Source: an uncultured Granulosicoccaceae bacterium | GTDB lineage: Bacteria > Pseudomonadota > Gammaproteobacteria > Granulosicoccales > Granulosicoccaceae | Direction of reading: 5' to 3' | Assembly: GCA_938035125.1 (NCBI GenBank) | Contig: CALHNS010000019.1 | Span: 62,001 to 126,000, forward strand | Length of the DNA stretch: 64,000 bases | Shown: in pieces, positions 20,012-31,200 of the stretch | Layout: the number at the start of each line of letters is the position of its first letter | Position numbering within the stretch: the stretch's first letter is position 1 | The notes under the pieces: generated by a model | What the model was told of the DNA's origin: nothing | The model's input: only the letters and a program-made list of their open reading frames with translations | The model's database searches: none | Translations under genes and position numbers: made by a program

Positions 20012-20707
20012 TTAAGACGTTCGTTCAACCCGCGTTTTCCAAGCATCAGCGATCTGTTGAACCACCTCATCGGCTGATAAGGCACTCGATTCAATTGACA
20101 GTGCATCTTCTGCAGGAACTAAAGGTGAGTGCACCCGGGACGCATCCCGTTCGTCGCGCTCACCTATTTCTCGGATTAAGTCCGCTATATTAGCGGTAAT
20201 TCCTTTGTCATTCAACTGCTTAGCACGCCGTTCAGCCCGTTCTTGGGCAGAAGCTGTGAGAAACACTTTCAGCGTTGCGTCAGGAAACACCACCGTGCCC
20301 ATGTCCCGGCCATCGGCAACCAGTCCGGGCATTTGCCGAAAGGCGCGTTGTTCATCCAGTAATTCGGCCCGCACTCGCTGCATCGCCGCCACTTGAGACG
20401 CAGCGTTACCGGCCTGTTCGGTACGAATTTCCGTTGAAACATCAACTCCTGCCAACTTCACCGCCACACCGGCTAAGCCATTAGGCTCAAAGGTGGCTTG
20501 CATGGAGCTAAAGGTATTTAAAACTGAGGCTTCATCGCATAAATCGGCCTGATTTCGCAAAGCATGCAGCGCCGCCACTCGATACACAGCCCCGCTATCG
20601 AGCAAATGAAACCCCAACCGCTGGGCAATCGCTGCAGCGGCTGTGCCCTTGCCCGCACCCGAAGGCCCATCAATGGTAAGCACCGGAACGATGGGCAGAT
20701 CGCTCAT
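20012..20707 (-). CDS. cmk: cytidylate kinase
   Basis: A 231-residue NMP kinase phosphorylating CMP and dCMP. The P-loop GPSGAGKGTAA is at about residues 14-24; the CMP-binding region VADGRDMGTVVFPDA and the lid RAERRAKQL are present. The start codon lies one base after the aroA stop, so it is probably translated together with aroA. Confidence 0.96.
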   Translation of the reverse strand: MSDLPIVPVLTIDGPSGAGKGTAAAAIAQRLGFHLLDSGAVYRVAALHALRNQADLCDEASVLNTFSSMQATFEPNGLAGVAVKLAGVDVSTEIRTEQAGNAASQVAAMQRVRAELLDEQRAFRQMPGLVADGRDMGTVVFPDATLKVFLTASAQERAERRAKQLNDKGITANIADLIREIGERDERDASRVHSPLVPAEDALSIESSALSADEVVQQIADAWKTRVERTS

Positions 20708-20708
20708 G

Positions 20709-22046
20709 CTAGCCTTCGCTCAGGCTGGCGGTTATGCGTAATCCTGCGCCAGCGGCGATTCCTACATAGTTAGGAAAGCTGGTGTTGACATTATCGCAGT
20801 CATGAATGGTGATTGGCCCGCTGGATCGAAGAGCTGCCATTGAAAAGGCCATGGCTGTGCGATGATCGCCTACGCTATCTACGGTGCCACCTTGTATGGG
20901 CCCGCCCACAATGCGCGCGCCATCGGCTGTGGCTTCGATATTCACACCCAATAACGCCAAACCATCAGCCATTACGGCTATTCGATCAGTTTCTTTCACA
21001 CGCAGCTCTTCTGCCCCTGTGACAACCGTTGTGCCAGTGGCTGACGCTGCAGCCACAAAAATGGCCGGAAATTCATCAATAGCTAATGAAACTAGAGGCT
21101 CCGGCACCTCGATACCCATTAACTGGGTGCCGGTAACCACTAAATCAGCCACTGGCTCACCGCCGGTTTCACGCTCATTTTCTATGCGAATATCCGCGCC
21201 CATTAACTTCAAAATATCAATCACACCGGTACGGGTAGGGTTAATACCTACATTGGTAAGCGTTAATGAGGAGCCAGGCGTCATGGCAGCACCAACCAAA
21301 AAGAAGGCGCTGGATGAGATATCGCCCGGTACTTGAAGTGAGGTGCCTTGCAACGCTTGCCCGCCTTTTACCGATGCGGTTAGGTGACCGGTTTGCACAT
21401 CAACGCCAAAGCCTTTCAGCATGCGCTCGGTGTGATCACGGGTAACATCGGGTTCGGATACGCTGGTGGTGCCACTGGCATGAAGCCCTGCAAGTAACAC
21501 TGCGGACTTCACCTGAGCACTGGCCATTGGGCATTCATAGTGAATGCCTGTAAGAGGATCACCTGAAGCTATGTTCAGCGGCGGTGTGCCTGCGTCTCCT
21601 GTGCTAATTTTTGCACCCATTTGCGCCAAAGGTTCGGTAATGCGACGCATCGGGCGAACACTTAAAGAGTCGTCACCGGTCAGTGTTGAGGGCAGATTAA
21701 GTCCTGCCAACAACCCCGTCATTAGACGCATGCCGGTACCCGAATTGCCTAAATAAATTTCCTTCGCGGCAGGTTTTAAAGCGCCTGTGCCCTGCCCGTG
21801 GATAACCACCGATCCACCGGCTGCGTGTTCTATGCGAACCCCCATGGCGCTAAAGGCATCTAGGGTACGTAGGCAATCTTCACCTTCTAAAAACCCCTCC
21901 ACCTCGGTAACCCCATCGGCAATGCCACCAAACATGATGGAGCGATGGGACATGGATTTATCACCAGGAACTTGCACCGTGCCCGTTAAAATGCCACCAG
22001 GCTCTAGGTTGAATGTGGCGTTGTTAGCGCCCTTTGTTTTGCTCAT
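20709..22046 (-). CDS. aroA: 3-phosphoshikimate 1-carboxyvinyltransferase (EPSP synthase)
   Basis: A 445-residue shikimate-pathway enzyme joining PEP to shikimate 3-phosphate. Conserved blocks are VPGDKSMSHRSIMFGG near residue 23, YLGNSGTGMRLMTG near 96, SAQVKSAVLLAGL, INPTRTGV and ETDRIAVMA. The G-D-K-S, S-A-Q-V-K and N-P-T-R motifs are those used to define class II EPSP synthases. It overlaps tyrA by four bases. In Pseudomonas the tyrA and aroA domains are fused; here they are separate, coupled genes. Confidence 0.97.
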   Translation of the reverse strand: MSKTKGANNATFNLEPGGILTGTVQVPGDKSMSHRSIMFGGIADGVTEVEGFLEGEDCLRTLDAFSAMGVRIEHAAGGSVVIHGQGTGALKPAAKEIYLGNSGTGMRLMTGLLAGLNLPSTLTGDDSLSVRPMRRITEPLAQMGAKISTGDAGTPPLNIASGDPLTGIHYECPMASAQVKSAVLLAGLHASGTTSVSEPDVTRDHTERMLKGFGVDVQTGHLTASVKGGQALQGTSLQVPGDISSSAFFLVGAAMTPGSSLTLTNVGINPTRTGVIDILKLMGADIRIENERETGGEPVADLVVTGTQLMGIEVPEPLVSLAIDEFPAIFVAAASATGTTVVTGAEELRVKETDRIAVMADGLALLGVNIEATADGARIVGGPIQGGTVDSVGDHRTAMAFSMAALRSSGPITIHDCDNVNTSFPNYVGIAAGAGLRITASLSEG

Positions 22047-22900
22047 GATTGAACGTCGTTGTATGTGTTGCGCGCAACGCGTGCACGCTCAAAGGTGCGC
22101 TCCAGTGTATCCCCATCCCCTGCCTCGATGGCGGACCGAATGTGCTGAAGATGTTGACTGAACAGATCAAGTGATTCGAGTATGGCGCTAGGATTGGTGC
22201 GACAAATATCGCTCCACATCACAGGATCACTGGCCGCAATTCGGCTGAAATCTCGAAAACCACCCGCTGCGTATCGAAAGATTTCTTCCACCTCTTGCTG
22301 CGCTGCCAAGGCATCCACCAACGCGAACGCAAGAACATGAGGAACATGACTGGTGTGGGCCAACACACGATCATGATGAGCCACATCTAAACGCTCAACC
22401 ACCGCCCCCGTTAAACGCCACAAGTCTTCCACTGTTTTAACCGCTTGCACGTCCGTCTCTTCCATGGGCGTAAGAATTACGCGGCGGTGCTTAAATAAAT
22501 TCTCATCGGCAGCATCCATCCCCGAGCGTTCACGCCCAGCGATTGGGTGTGCAGGCACGATTCTCTCAGGATGAGGTAGAGCGGCTAGGGCTTCATTAAT
22601 AAAGAACCCTTTAACACTGCCTACATCGGTTACCACAGCGGTGTCGGGAAGATGTGGAGCTATGGCCTCTAATTGTTCGCGCATGGCAAGCATAGGTACA
22701 GCCAGCATCACCACATCGGCTGTGCTTACTGCTTGCCTTACATCGGTTGAAAACGCATCGGCTAAAGAACGCTCAACGGCCTTAGCCCCCGACAATTCAT
22801 TACGCACTACCGCGGTAATTTGGCCACCAAAACCAGCCTGACGAATGGCGGCAGTGAATGATGCACCGATAAGCCCCAATCCAACGACGACAATGTGCAT
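22043..22900 (-). CDS. tyrA: prephenate/arogenate dehydrogenase
   Basis: A 285-residue NAD(P)-dependent dehydrogenase of tyrosine synthesis. The N-terminal Rossmann motif VGLGLIGASFTAAIRQAG is intact and the catalytic-histidine block PAHPIAGRERSGMDAA is near residue 117. It has no chorismate mutase domain. It lies three bases after pheA and overlaps aroA by four bases (ATGA), giving a compact pheA-tyrA-aroA-cmk unit. Confidence 0.95.
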   Translation of the reverse strand: MHIVVVGLGLIGASFTAAIRQAGFGGQITAVVRNELSGAKAVERSLADAFSTDVRQAVSTADVVMLAVPMLAMREQLEAIAPHLPDTAVVTDVGSVKGFFINEALAALPHPERIVPAHPIAGRERSGMDAADENLFKHRRVILTPMEETDVQAVKTVEDLWRLTGAVVERLDVAHHDRVLAHTSHVPHVLAFALVDALAAQQEVEEIFRYAAGGFRDFSRIAASDPVMWSDICRTNPSAILESLDLFSQHLQHIRSAIEAGDGDTLERTFERARVARNTYNDVQS

Positions 22901-22903
22901 AGC

Positions 22904-23728
22904 TTAAGTGCGCGCTCGTGGGTAGGAGCCAAGAACCCTGAGTAACGGTGTTTCATCTTTTAAAATCGTTAGCACCTTAGACAGTTTTTCATCTTGGCAA
23001 TGCCCGGTTACATCAATAAAGAAAACGTATTCCCAAAGCTGGGTGCGTGCAGGCCTTGATTCAATGCGCGTCATGTTTACACCTGCATCTTCAAGTGGCT
23101 GCAACATACGGCGCAAACCTCCGGGTTGGTGTGATGCACTCACGAGCAGTGAGGTAGCATCATCACCGGTTGGTGCGGTGGGTTGCATTCCAATAACAAT
23201 AAAGCGCGTCGTGTTATTGGTAATGTCTTCAATGCCTTCTGCTAAAGCATTTAAACCGTAACGAAAACCTGCCGATGCGCTGGCTATGGCCGCGATTTTA
23301 TTCTCCCCGTTTGCACGTGAGGCAGCCTCTGCGGCAGCGGCATTACTGGATTCACTGATAAGTTCAACACCGGGCAAATTAACATTCAACCACTGACGGC
23401 ATTGAGCTAAAGATTGAGGATGGGCATGAACGGCTGTGATGTCACTTAGATCGCTGCTCGAACTTAACAAGCAATGTTGAATTCGTAAGCGTATTTCACC
23501 GCTAATATGAACATTACTTTGCACCAGTAAATCGTGCGTTTGATTGATCGCACCTTCTGTTGAATTTTCAATTGGCGCTACACCAAAATCGGCCTCACCA
23601 CTTTCCACTGCCGCGAAAATTTCGTTAAAGCCATCCACTGGCATCGCTTGCATAGACTCGCCGTACATTTGTACGGCCGCATCGTGGCTGTAGGTACCCA
23701 AAGGGCCTAAAAAAGCAACGTTTGTCAT
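22904..23728 (-). CDS. pheA: prephenate dehydratase, without chorismate mutase domain
   Basis: A 274-residue protein converting prephenate to phenylpyruvate. It begins directly with the dehydratase domain (VAFLGPLGTYSHDAA at residues 4-18) and contains NSTEGAINQTHDLL and the catalytic NNTTRFIVIG. A C-terminal ACT domain has the Phe-binding ESRP motif (MTRIESRPARTQLWEYVFFI). Relatives at this locus in other gammaproteobacteria usually carry an N-terminal AroQ chorismate mutase domain of about 90 residues; only 42 bp separate this start from gyrA, so the domain is absent. The usual neighbours serC and hisC are also missing. Confidence 0.95.
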   Translation of the reverse strand: MTNVAFLGPLGTYSHDAAVQMYGESMQAMPVDGFNEIFAAVESGEADFGVAPIENSTEGAINQTHDLLVQSNVHISGEIRLRIQHCLLSSSSDLSDITAVHAHPQSLAQCRQWLNVNLPGVELISESSNAAAAEAASRANGENKIAAIASASAGFRYGLNALAEGIEDITNNTTRFIVIGMQPTAPTGDDATSLLVSASHQPGGLRRMLQPLEDAGVNMTRIESRPARTQLWEYVFFIDVTGHCQDEKLSKVLTILKDETPLLRVLGSYPRART

Positions 23729-23770
23729 GAAGATTCAGCTGCAGTTAAAGGCATGCCTTCATAAGGAAAC

Positions 23771-26497
23771 CTAGGTGGCATCACCTGACTCATCGGTTGA
23801 ATCTTCGTCCGAGCCCTCATCCGAGATTTCGTCCGTATCATCACCAGCAGCATTAGGTGTTCCTGCATCGGATTCGTTGGCGCTACTATTCTCCCCGTCT
23901 TCAGTGCCGTTTTCAGTGGCATCTTCAAATTCAGCTTCATCACCGGCTTGCGCATCAGACTCATCGATAGCGGTGATTTCCACCAGCTTCTCGCCTTCTG
24001 TTAGCCTAATTAAACGCACACCTTGAGTGTTTCGACCCAAAGAAGACACTTCAGAAACAGCCGTTCGCACTAAGGTTCCAGCATCGGAGATCAGCATGAT
24101 TTGATCTTCCTGGCCTACTCGTACAGCACCAATAACAGGGCCATTACGTTCGGATGTTTTGATATCGATAACGCCCATGCCGCCTCGACCCTTAGTGGGG
24201 TAATCGGCCACTTTGGTACGCTTACCGTAACCGTTTTCTGTAGCCGTAAGCACTTCAATGGCGTCGGAGGATTCATCATCTTCCACCACGATTAACGCAA
24301 TAACCGTGTCTTCCTCAGGCATCTTGATACCTCGAACACCGGCTGCGGTTCGGCCCATAGTGCGAACTTTTTCTTCGTTAAAGCGCATTGCTCGGCCACC
24401 GCTGGATAGCAGCATGACATCGCTTTCCCCATCGGTTAAGGCCACATCAATGAGAAAATCATCAACCCGTAAATCGATCGCAATGATGCCGTTAGCACGA
24501 GGGCGCGAGAAATCAGTGAGAGAGGTTTTCTTCACAACCCCTTTACTGGTTGAGAAGAATACAAACTGATCTTCAGAATATTCGCGCACCGTAAGCACCG
24601 CATTGACGCGCTCGTTCTCTTCTAGTGGTAATAAGTTAACGATGGGCCGCCCGCGCGATCCGCGACTGGCAACCGGCAATTCGTATACGCGCTTCCAATA
24701 CACTTTACCCACGCTGGTGAAGAACAACACCGTATCGTGCATGCTGGCAACGAACAACTTATCGACAAAGTCTTCATCTTTCATTGACGTTGCAGATTTT
24801 CCGCGGCCGCCACGTTTTTGTGCACGGTAATCGGACAGAGGTTGTGCTTTTGCATACCCACCGTGCGATAGCGTTACCACAACAGGTTCATCGGCAATTA
24901 AATCTTCCACCGTCATTTCAGAATGATCGATTTGGATCTTAGTGCGACGCTCATCGCCGTATTGCTCAACAACATCAACAAGCTCTTGACGCACCACTTG
25001 GCGTAAGCGTTCGGGGTCAGTCAAAATTAGGAGATACTCTTCAATTTTTTCTAATATTTCGCGGTATTCTGCGATAATTTTATCTTGCTCAAGGCCTGTC
25101 AAACGGTGCAAGCGTAAATCAAGGATTGCTTGCGCCTGAACTTCGGTGAGCTGATATTGACCGTCAACCAAACCGAACGATTCATCTAAATCATCGGGGC
25201 GAGAAGCTGCAGCACCCGCACGCTGAAGCATGTCGGTGACCACACCTGGCTCCCACGTTCTTGCAACCAACTTACCCTTAGCTTCAGCTGATGTGGCCGA
25301 TTCTTTAATGAGTTGAATGATGGGATCGATGTTGGCAAGTGCTACCGCCAATCCTTCTAGTACGTGGGCCCGTTCGCGAGCTTTACGCAGTAAATAGACC
25401 GTTCGACGGGTAACCACTTCACGGCGGTGGCGAATAAAACAATCAAGCAGCTCGGTTAAGGCGAGTAGCTTAGGCTGACCATCCACCAAGGCAACGGTAT
25501 TGATTCCAAACACCACTTGCAGCTGAGTTTGCTTATACAGCTGGTTCAGCATGATGTCGCCCGACTCACCTCGACGAAGCTCGATAACCACGCGCATGCC
25601 GTCTTTATCCGATTCATCGCGAAGCTCGGAGATGCCTTCGATTTTTTTATCTTTTACCAGCTCGGCAATTTTCTCAAGCAAGCGAGCTTTATTAACCTGG
25701 TAAGGCAATTCGGTGACGATGATGGTGTCTTTGCCCGTTTTTTCGTTGTGTTCAACGTCGGCCAAGGCACGAACATAAATTTTCCCACGCCCAGTTCGAT
25801 AGGCTTCTTTGATGCCACGTGCACCGTTGATGATGCCAGCGGTTGGAAAATCTGGGCCAGGCAGATGCTCCATTAGCTGCTCAACCGTAATGTCGGGCTG
25901 ATCGATCATGGCGATGGTGGCGCTAACCACCTCTGTGAGGTTGTGCGGCGGGATGTTCGTTGCCATGCCCACAGCAATGCCCGATGAGCCATTGACTAGT
26001 AAATTGGGTACGCGCGACGGCAGTACGGCAGGTTCACTTTCAGAGCCGTCGTAGTTGGGCAGAAAATCGACCGTTTCTTGGCCAATATCGGCCAGTAGTT
26101 CTTGCGCAATTTTTGCCATGCGCACTTCGGTGTAACGCATGGCCGCTGGAGGATCACCATCTACCGAGCCGAAATTACCCTGCCCATCAATGAGCATGTA
26201 ACGCATGCTGAACGGCTGAGCCATTCGCACCATGGAATCGTAAATGGCAGAATCACCGTGTGGGTGGTACTTACCCATAACGTCACCCACAATACGGGCA
26301 GACTTACGGTAAGCTTTGTTCCAGTCGTATCCCTGCTCGTGCATGGCGTACAAAACACGGCGGTGAACTGGCTTCAAGCCATCCCTAACATCGGGCAAGG
26401 CACGCCCAACAATAACGCTCATCGCATAGCTGAGATACGATTCACGCATCTCATCTTCTAACGATATCGGAAGGATTTCCTTCGCAAAATCAGACAT
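23771..26497 (-). CDS. gyrA: DNA gyrase subunit A
   Basis: A 908-residue type IIA topoisomerase subunit. The N-terminal breakage-reunion domain has the quinolone-determining region with the wild-type residues ([17 protein letters not shown], serine and aspartate at the positions equivalent to E. coli 83 and 87) and the catalytic tyrosine in AMRYTEVRM. The C-terminal pinwheel repeats start near residue 520, with the GyrA-box [10 protein letters not shown]. The last 65 or so residues are almost entirely Asp, Glu, Ser, Thr, Gly and Ala, a longer acidic tail than in E. coli. It is divergent from ubiG. Confidence 0.99.
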   Translation of the reverse strand: MSDFAKEILPISLEDEMRESYLSYAMSVIVGRALPDVRDGLKPVHRRVLYAMHEQGYDWNKAYRKSARIVGDVMGKYHPHGDSAIYDSMVRMAQPFSMRYMLIDGQGNFGSVDGDPPAAMRYTEVRMAKIAQELLADIGQETVDFLPNYDGSESEPAVLPSRVPNLLVNGSSGIAVGMATNIPPHNLTEVVSATIAMIDQPDITVEQLMEHLPGPDFPTAGIINGARGIKEAYRTGRGKIYVRALADVEHNEKTGKDTIIVTELPYQVNKARLLEKIAELVKDKKIEGISELRDESDKDGMRVVIELRRGESGDIMLNQLYKQTQLQVVFGINTVALVDGQPKLLALTELLDCFIRHRREVVTRRTVYLLRKARERAHVLEGLAVALANIDPIIQLIKESATSAEAKGKLVARTWEPGVVTDMLQRAGAAASRPDDLDESFGLVDGQYQLTEVQAQAILDLRLHRLTGLEQDKIIAEYREILEKIEEYLLILTDPERLRQVVRQELVDVVEQYGDERRTKIQIDHSEMTVEDLIADEPVVVTLSHGGYAKAQPLSDYRAQKRGGRGKSATSMKDEDFVDKLFVASMHDTVLFFTSVGKVYWKRVYELPVASRGSRGRPIVNLLPLEENERVNAVLTVREYSEDQFVFFSTSKGVVKKTSLTDFSRPRANGIIAIDLRVDDFLIDVALTDGESDVMLLSSGGRAMRFNEEKVRTMGRTAAGVRGIKMPEEDTVIALIVVEDDESSDAIEVLTATENGYGKRTKVADYPTKGRGGMGVIDIKTSERNGPVIGAVRVGQEDQIMLISDAGTLVRTAVSEVSSLGRNTQGVRLIRLTEGEKLVEITAIDESDAQAGDEAEFEDATENGTEDGENSSANESDAGTPNAAGDDTDEISDEGSDEDSTDESGDAT

Positions 26498-26613
26498 AGT
26501 AAAAGCCGGTACGAATCAAGGTGAAAAACACCTTATTTATATGAGCAACGCTAAGCGTGTAATCTTACCACGAAAGCCTTGAAAAACCCCTGATTGACTC
26601 TCCTGGAGACCCC

Positions 26614-27348
26614 ATGAATTCTAGTGCTGAACTGGACCCCTCAACGGCTAAGATCAATGCTGATCCTGCTGAACTGAAGAAGTTCTCGGATCTAGCCAGT
26701 CGCTGGTGGGATACGGGCAGTGAATTTAAGCCATTACACGACATTAACCCCCTTCGAGTGGGCTGGATTGATGAGCAAGCACCATTGGATGGCGCGCGCG
26801 TTGTGGATGTGGGCTGTGGCGGCGGCATTCTCTCAGAAGCCATGGCAGCAAAAGGGGCCACGGTTACAGGCATAGACCTATCAGAGCCTGCTATATCGGT
26901 TGCCCGCTTACACGCACTAGACAGCGAAGTTCCTGTTGATTATCACTGTATAGCCGCCGAGGACTTCGCAGTCCAAAATGCTGGACAATTCGATACGGTG
27001 ACGTGTTTGGAATTACTTGAACATGTGCCGGATCCAGCATCAACGGTTGCCGCTTGCGCAAAACTTGTAAAACCTGGCGGCAAGGTGTTCTTCTCCACGC
27101 TAAATCGAAATCCTAAATCTTGGTTAATGGCAATTGTTGGCGCTGAATACATTTTGCAGTTACTACCCAAAGGCACACACCAGCACGCCAAATTCATCAA
27201 ACCATCCGAGCTCAATCGGTTTTGCCGACAAGCACAACTCGAACTCAGCGGCATCACGGGTTTAAACTACAACCCCGTCACGCGCCATTACAAGTTAAGC
27301 GCCGATATCGATGTGAACTACATGATCTGCTGCACCAAAATTATTTAG
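26614..27348 (+). CDS. ubiG: ubiquinone biosynthesis O-methyltransferase
   Basis: A 244-residue SAM-dependent methyltransferase carrying out both O-methylations of ubiquinone synthesis. Motif [17 protein letters not shown] lies near residues 64-79, with the family pieces [19 protein letters not shown] and [21 protein letters not shown]. The ATG at 26614 has a CTGGAG ribosome binding site. Its place divergent from gyrA is as in Pseudomonas. Confidence 0.97.
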   Translation: MNSSAELDPSTAKINADPAELKKFSDLASRWWDTGSEFKPLHDINPLRVGWIDEQAPLDGARVVDVGCGGGILSEAMAAKGATVTGIDLSEPAISVARLHALDSEVPVDYHCIAAEDFAVQNAGQFDTVTCLELLEHVPDPASTVAACAKLVKPGGKVFFSTLNRNPKSWLMAIVGAEYILQLLPKGTHQHAKFIKPSELNRFCRQAQLELSGITGLNYNPVTRHYKLSADIDVNYMICCTKII

Positions 27349-27415
27349 CCATTGCCACGTGAGTAACAATAAAGTTAATCAAACCCCTCTTGCCGCAACA
27401 ATCGCAAAAGGACAA

Positions 27416-28297
27416 ATGAATGAGCCTGAACAAGCCACAAGTTCGGTGCAATCACTGGTGCAAACACCGGTGCAATCAATGCGCGAAGGCTCAACCCTTT
27501 ACTACGCCACATTAAAGCTACGGGATGAGGATCGCCAGCAGATTCTCAATGCGTTAAATTTAATTAAAACCTTAAGCTCATGCTTAACCGGCGTGCATGA
27601 CCCATCGGTTGCACAAACCAAACTGCAATGGTGGAGCGATGAAATAAGCCGTCTTGCGCTCAACGAACCTCGGCACCCAACGACCAAACAATGCGCCAAG
27701 GTATTAGCGGCAAACGAGCATGTGCAAGCTCAGTTAACACACATTCTTGATGCGGCAACGGCGGCGCGATTCGATGCACCCGACGGCGACGACACTTGGC
27801 GTGAACTGATGCAGCGCGACTATGCTGCGCGCTTATCGGTGCTGCAAACGAGTTTAGGTGATGAGAGCAAGATGCCACTGGATGAATTTGCTTTGGCCAT
27901 AGCTTGGGTGGACATCCTAAGTTCATTACCCAGTAGAATTCACCATGATGGCATCGCGTTTCCACCAACGTTCTACGAACGATTTAATGTATCCACGCAA
28001 GAGCTTCGTAAACAGCTACGAGTGGAAGGCCAAAAAATATCTGTGCCGCAAAGCACCAGCAAGATGCAGCCGCTACTCGATGAAGCGATTGATTGCGCCG
28101 AACGATCAATTAACGAGGCCATAAAAAGTGCGTCTTATGAACAACTGGTTTCTAAGAACCAACGCGCCTTGGTCATTTGGCTTCAAATTCGGCGTGCGCA
28201 ATTACACTTATGGAAAAAACAGCAACCCAATCTGTTTCGAGAAACCATGACACTGACACCACTAAAAAAGTGGTACATCGCGTTTCGCTACCGTTAG
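27416..28297 (+). CDS. squalene/phytoene synthase-like protein, probably not catalytic
   Basis: About 293 residues resembling the divergent squalene/phytoene synthase-like proteins of proteobacteria (the NDUFAF6 group). Visible family features are STLYYATLKLRDEDR, then KLQWWSDEISRLAL and an all-helical composition. The two Asp-rich metal motifs of true head-to-head prenyl synthases are missing: LIKTLSSCL and VHDPSVA stand where D-x-x-x-D should be. A role in ubiquinone or respiratory-complex assembly would fit the ubiG neighbour but is inference. The ATG at 27416 (with AAGGA upstream) is preferred over a GTG at 27359 that has no ribosome binding site. Confidence 0.7.
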   Translation: MNEPEQATSSVQSLVQTPVQSMREGSTLYYATLKLRDEDRQQILNALNLIKTLSSCLTGVHDPSVAQTKLQWWSDEISRLALNEPRHPTTKQCAKVLAANEHVQAQLTHILDAATAARFDAPDGDDTWRELMQRDYAARLSVLQTSLGDESKMPLDEFALAIAWVDILSSLPSRIHHDGIAFPPTFYERFNVSTQELRKQLRVEGQKISVPQSTSKMQPLLDEAIDCAERSINEAIKSASYEQLVSKNQRALVIWLQIRRAQLHLWKKQQPNLFRETMTLTPLKKWYIAFRYR

Positions 28298-31200
28298 TCA
28301 ACCCGCACATCAAAGGTTAATTCACCACCACCGCCAGCGAGCAATCGACCTACAAAGCGCCATTCGATAGGCCCTTCGTAACCCAGTGCATTCCCACCGG
28401 CCGAAGGCACTTCAACCGAGCAGGAAGTAATGCCTGGAGGCAATGTTGCTGGGCACGATACCGGTGTTGCTAAGCTCGTAAACGCAGGAGTTACATCTTT
28501 TATTCGCACATCGGACACACCACCAGCGCCTGCGTTTTCAAATGCCACTGTGTAACGAAGTATATCGCCCACATCAGCTGAGTTGGTTCGACTTAACCCC
28601 TCTCCTTCGCTGGTATTTTGAACAAATTTATCCAACACTAAACGCCCCGCAGCCGGTGCGGTTGTTGTCGTTATATCGGTTCGCTCACGCGTGCTTTGTA
28701 ATCCATGACCTAACGCTGATGGATCGGCATAGGAAAAGGTGGACGTTAACGTAGATAAGTTACGAGCACCAGCGGTTGTAACGGCGGGTGCAAATACTCT
28801 AACCAGTACACATAGGGTTTCATCCGCGTTAACGCTTAACGCCCCTGAAATTTGAGGATCATCTGAACCCAGTTCGGCATTACATGTTGCGTCAAGATAA
28901 ACCAAACTAGACCAGCCGTTATTAAGAGGTGAATTTACATTCTGCAAGGAGAATTCAACACTTCCAGCACTGGGTGATAAAAATCGATGTTGATAAACCG
29001 TAGAGCTGCCAGGCGATACACTGGCTACGTGCTCATCACTTAAGCTTGATGCTTTAACATCAGAAAAATCCAATCCGTTGACAACGTTTGCACCATTAAC
29101 GGTGAACGCAATAGCGTTGGATGATACGGATAAATGCTCTACTAAATCAGCACCAGCCGGTGGGCAGATATCAGGAACCGGTAAGCTAGCATAGGCGCTT
29201 TCGTACACGGTGTAGTTACCATCAAGCACTCGTTCAAATCGATACAACCCTTCGCCATCAGTTGATGCTGACACACACGTATTGGTTACATTGTCTTGCA
29301 GCACAACGGCCACGCCCGATAATCCCGCATCTGAACCGTCATAAAAACCATTCACATCTTTATCATTAAACACACGCCCAGTAACCAAAAACCCCGGCAC
29401 TTCAATAAGCACTGGATAGTCCTCTACTTCACCACTGGTGGACGGCCCTTCAGGGTTTAAACCGCTTTCTAGTGAATAACGGAAACGAGCAAAAGTGCCT
29501 CCAACGGCTGCATCTTCTGGCACGGTGAAACCTAACGAGGTGTTGCCCGTACCGACAATTAAATCGGTCGCTATTTGTTCGCCAGCGCCGTTAAAATCTC
29601 CATCGGCGTTAAAATCGATCCATGCGTTAAGGTAGGCGGTGCTGCCTGTGCCATTAACAGCCTGCACACTAGCATTGGCGGTTAAACCAGCCCTCACTAA
29701 GGTAGTGAACGTTATCCCATCCTCATCGTCGCCATTCTCGCTATCGTCATCACTGGCATCGCCAGATGAATCTTCGCCGTTTACAAAACCGTCCAGCTCT
29801 GCATCTACACTGGAACCTAATAAAAGATCGGCAACAATTTCATGACTTGGACCGTTATCGGACTCACGAGTGCGGTAATCACCGGGTGCAACACCTGCAG
29901 CCAAATCGGGCGCATCACCATAATCTAATGGTACTTGGCCAACACTAATATCTTTAAATGCTGAGTGGGTAACCGTACCTTCGGTACCTTCCACGCCTGT
30001 AACCACCACTCGCCATAGCCCTACATCAACGGTACTGGGTAAAGTGTACGAGGCTGCATAGGTTTTGGTGCCAGCGGTATTGGATATCGGTGCGCCCATC
30101 GACGCGGGGCCAAAAACAATGGCACCGGATGGGTCACGCACACTAAACAAGGCATCGCTAATGTCTGCTTGACCAAAGGGGTCGGAAATAGTTGAACTCA
30201 CATGGATAATGTCATCGGCATAAAATAAGGTTTGCGCATTTCCACCAGGTGCTGGCGCATCTAGGGTATCCAAAGAATCCACATTGATAACCGTTGATAT
30301 GACGGGTTCAATTCGAGAATTTGTGCCATTGAATGGGTGTATATCTAAGTAGCTGGTGTGGTTATTCAAAAATTCAAACTGAACTTGGCTGCCCGCAGCC
30401 AACGACACAGAAACCGGCACTGTTAAATCTAAGCGTACAAATTGCGGAACGTTGACTTGTTGAATAGTAATGGTTTGCGATAATTGATCACTGATATCGA
30501 TAACCGTTGATCCAATTGATTTCAGTTGGATTTGTACTGGAAAATCTTCAGCACTATCTGATTCCACCCACAAGAACACAGGAACAACGCCTGCATCAAA
30601 CGTTAGTGTATCGGTCGTTACCGGTGCAAGATTCCAACGAGCGCTGTTATTACTATCCACGCGGGTTGCTGCGGTATTCGATGATAATGGCTGCCGGGTA
30701 AGATCCGTTCCGGTTCCTAAATACAACGGCTTTATACCAACAGAGGGTACAAAAAGCTCGTTCACAACTGCGCTAACATCATCAGAATCGTTATCGCCTG
30801 CTGGGTAATCAACGGTTGCCGTATTGGTAATCACAGTTCCCACGGTTGCCAACGGATCAATGGTGACATCGAATACGATACTTGCACTGGTGCCGCCACT
30901 TATATCTAAATCACTGACACTGAGTAAGCCATTTCCGTTAGCACCGGCAGGCGCTGCAAGAAAAGATGGGGTGGCGCCAAGGGGCGAACTCAGCAGCGAG
31001 AAGTTTGATAACAAGGTGGGTAGGTTATCGACTACCGTAAGATCAGTTACCGCTGTCGCTTGAGAATTCAAAACAGTTAACGTGTATCGAAGCGTATCTC
31101 CTGGCTCTATGTCTCCTCCATTAACATCAACAAACGTTTTCGATAGGCTAACAGGCGATACGATTGGACCATTAGGAGAGGGAACGAGAAAAATAGTCTT

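Noticed and set aside
18177-26497. Long antisense open frames over rpsA and gyrA
   Set aside because: They lack ribosome binding sites and family features and follow from the codon bias of the real genes on the opposite strand.
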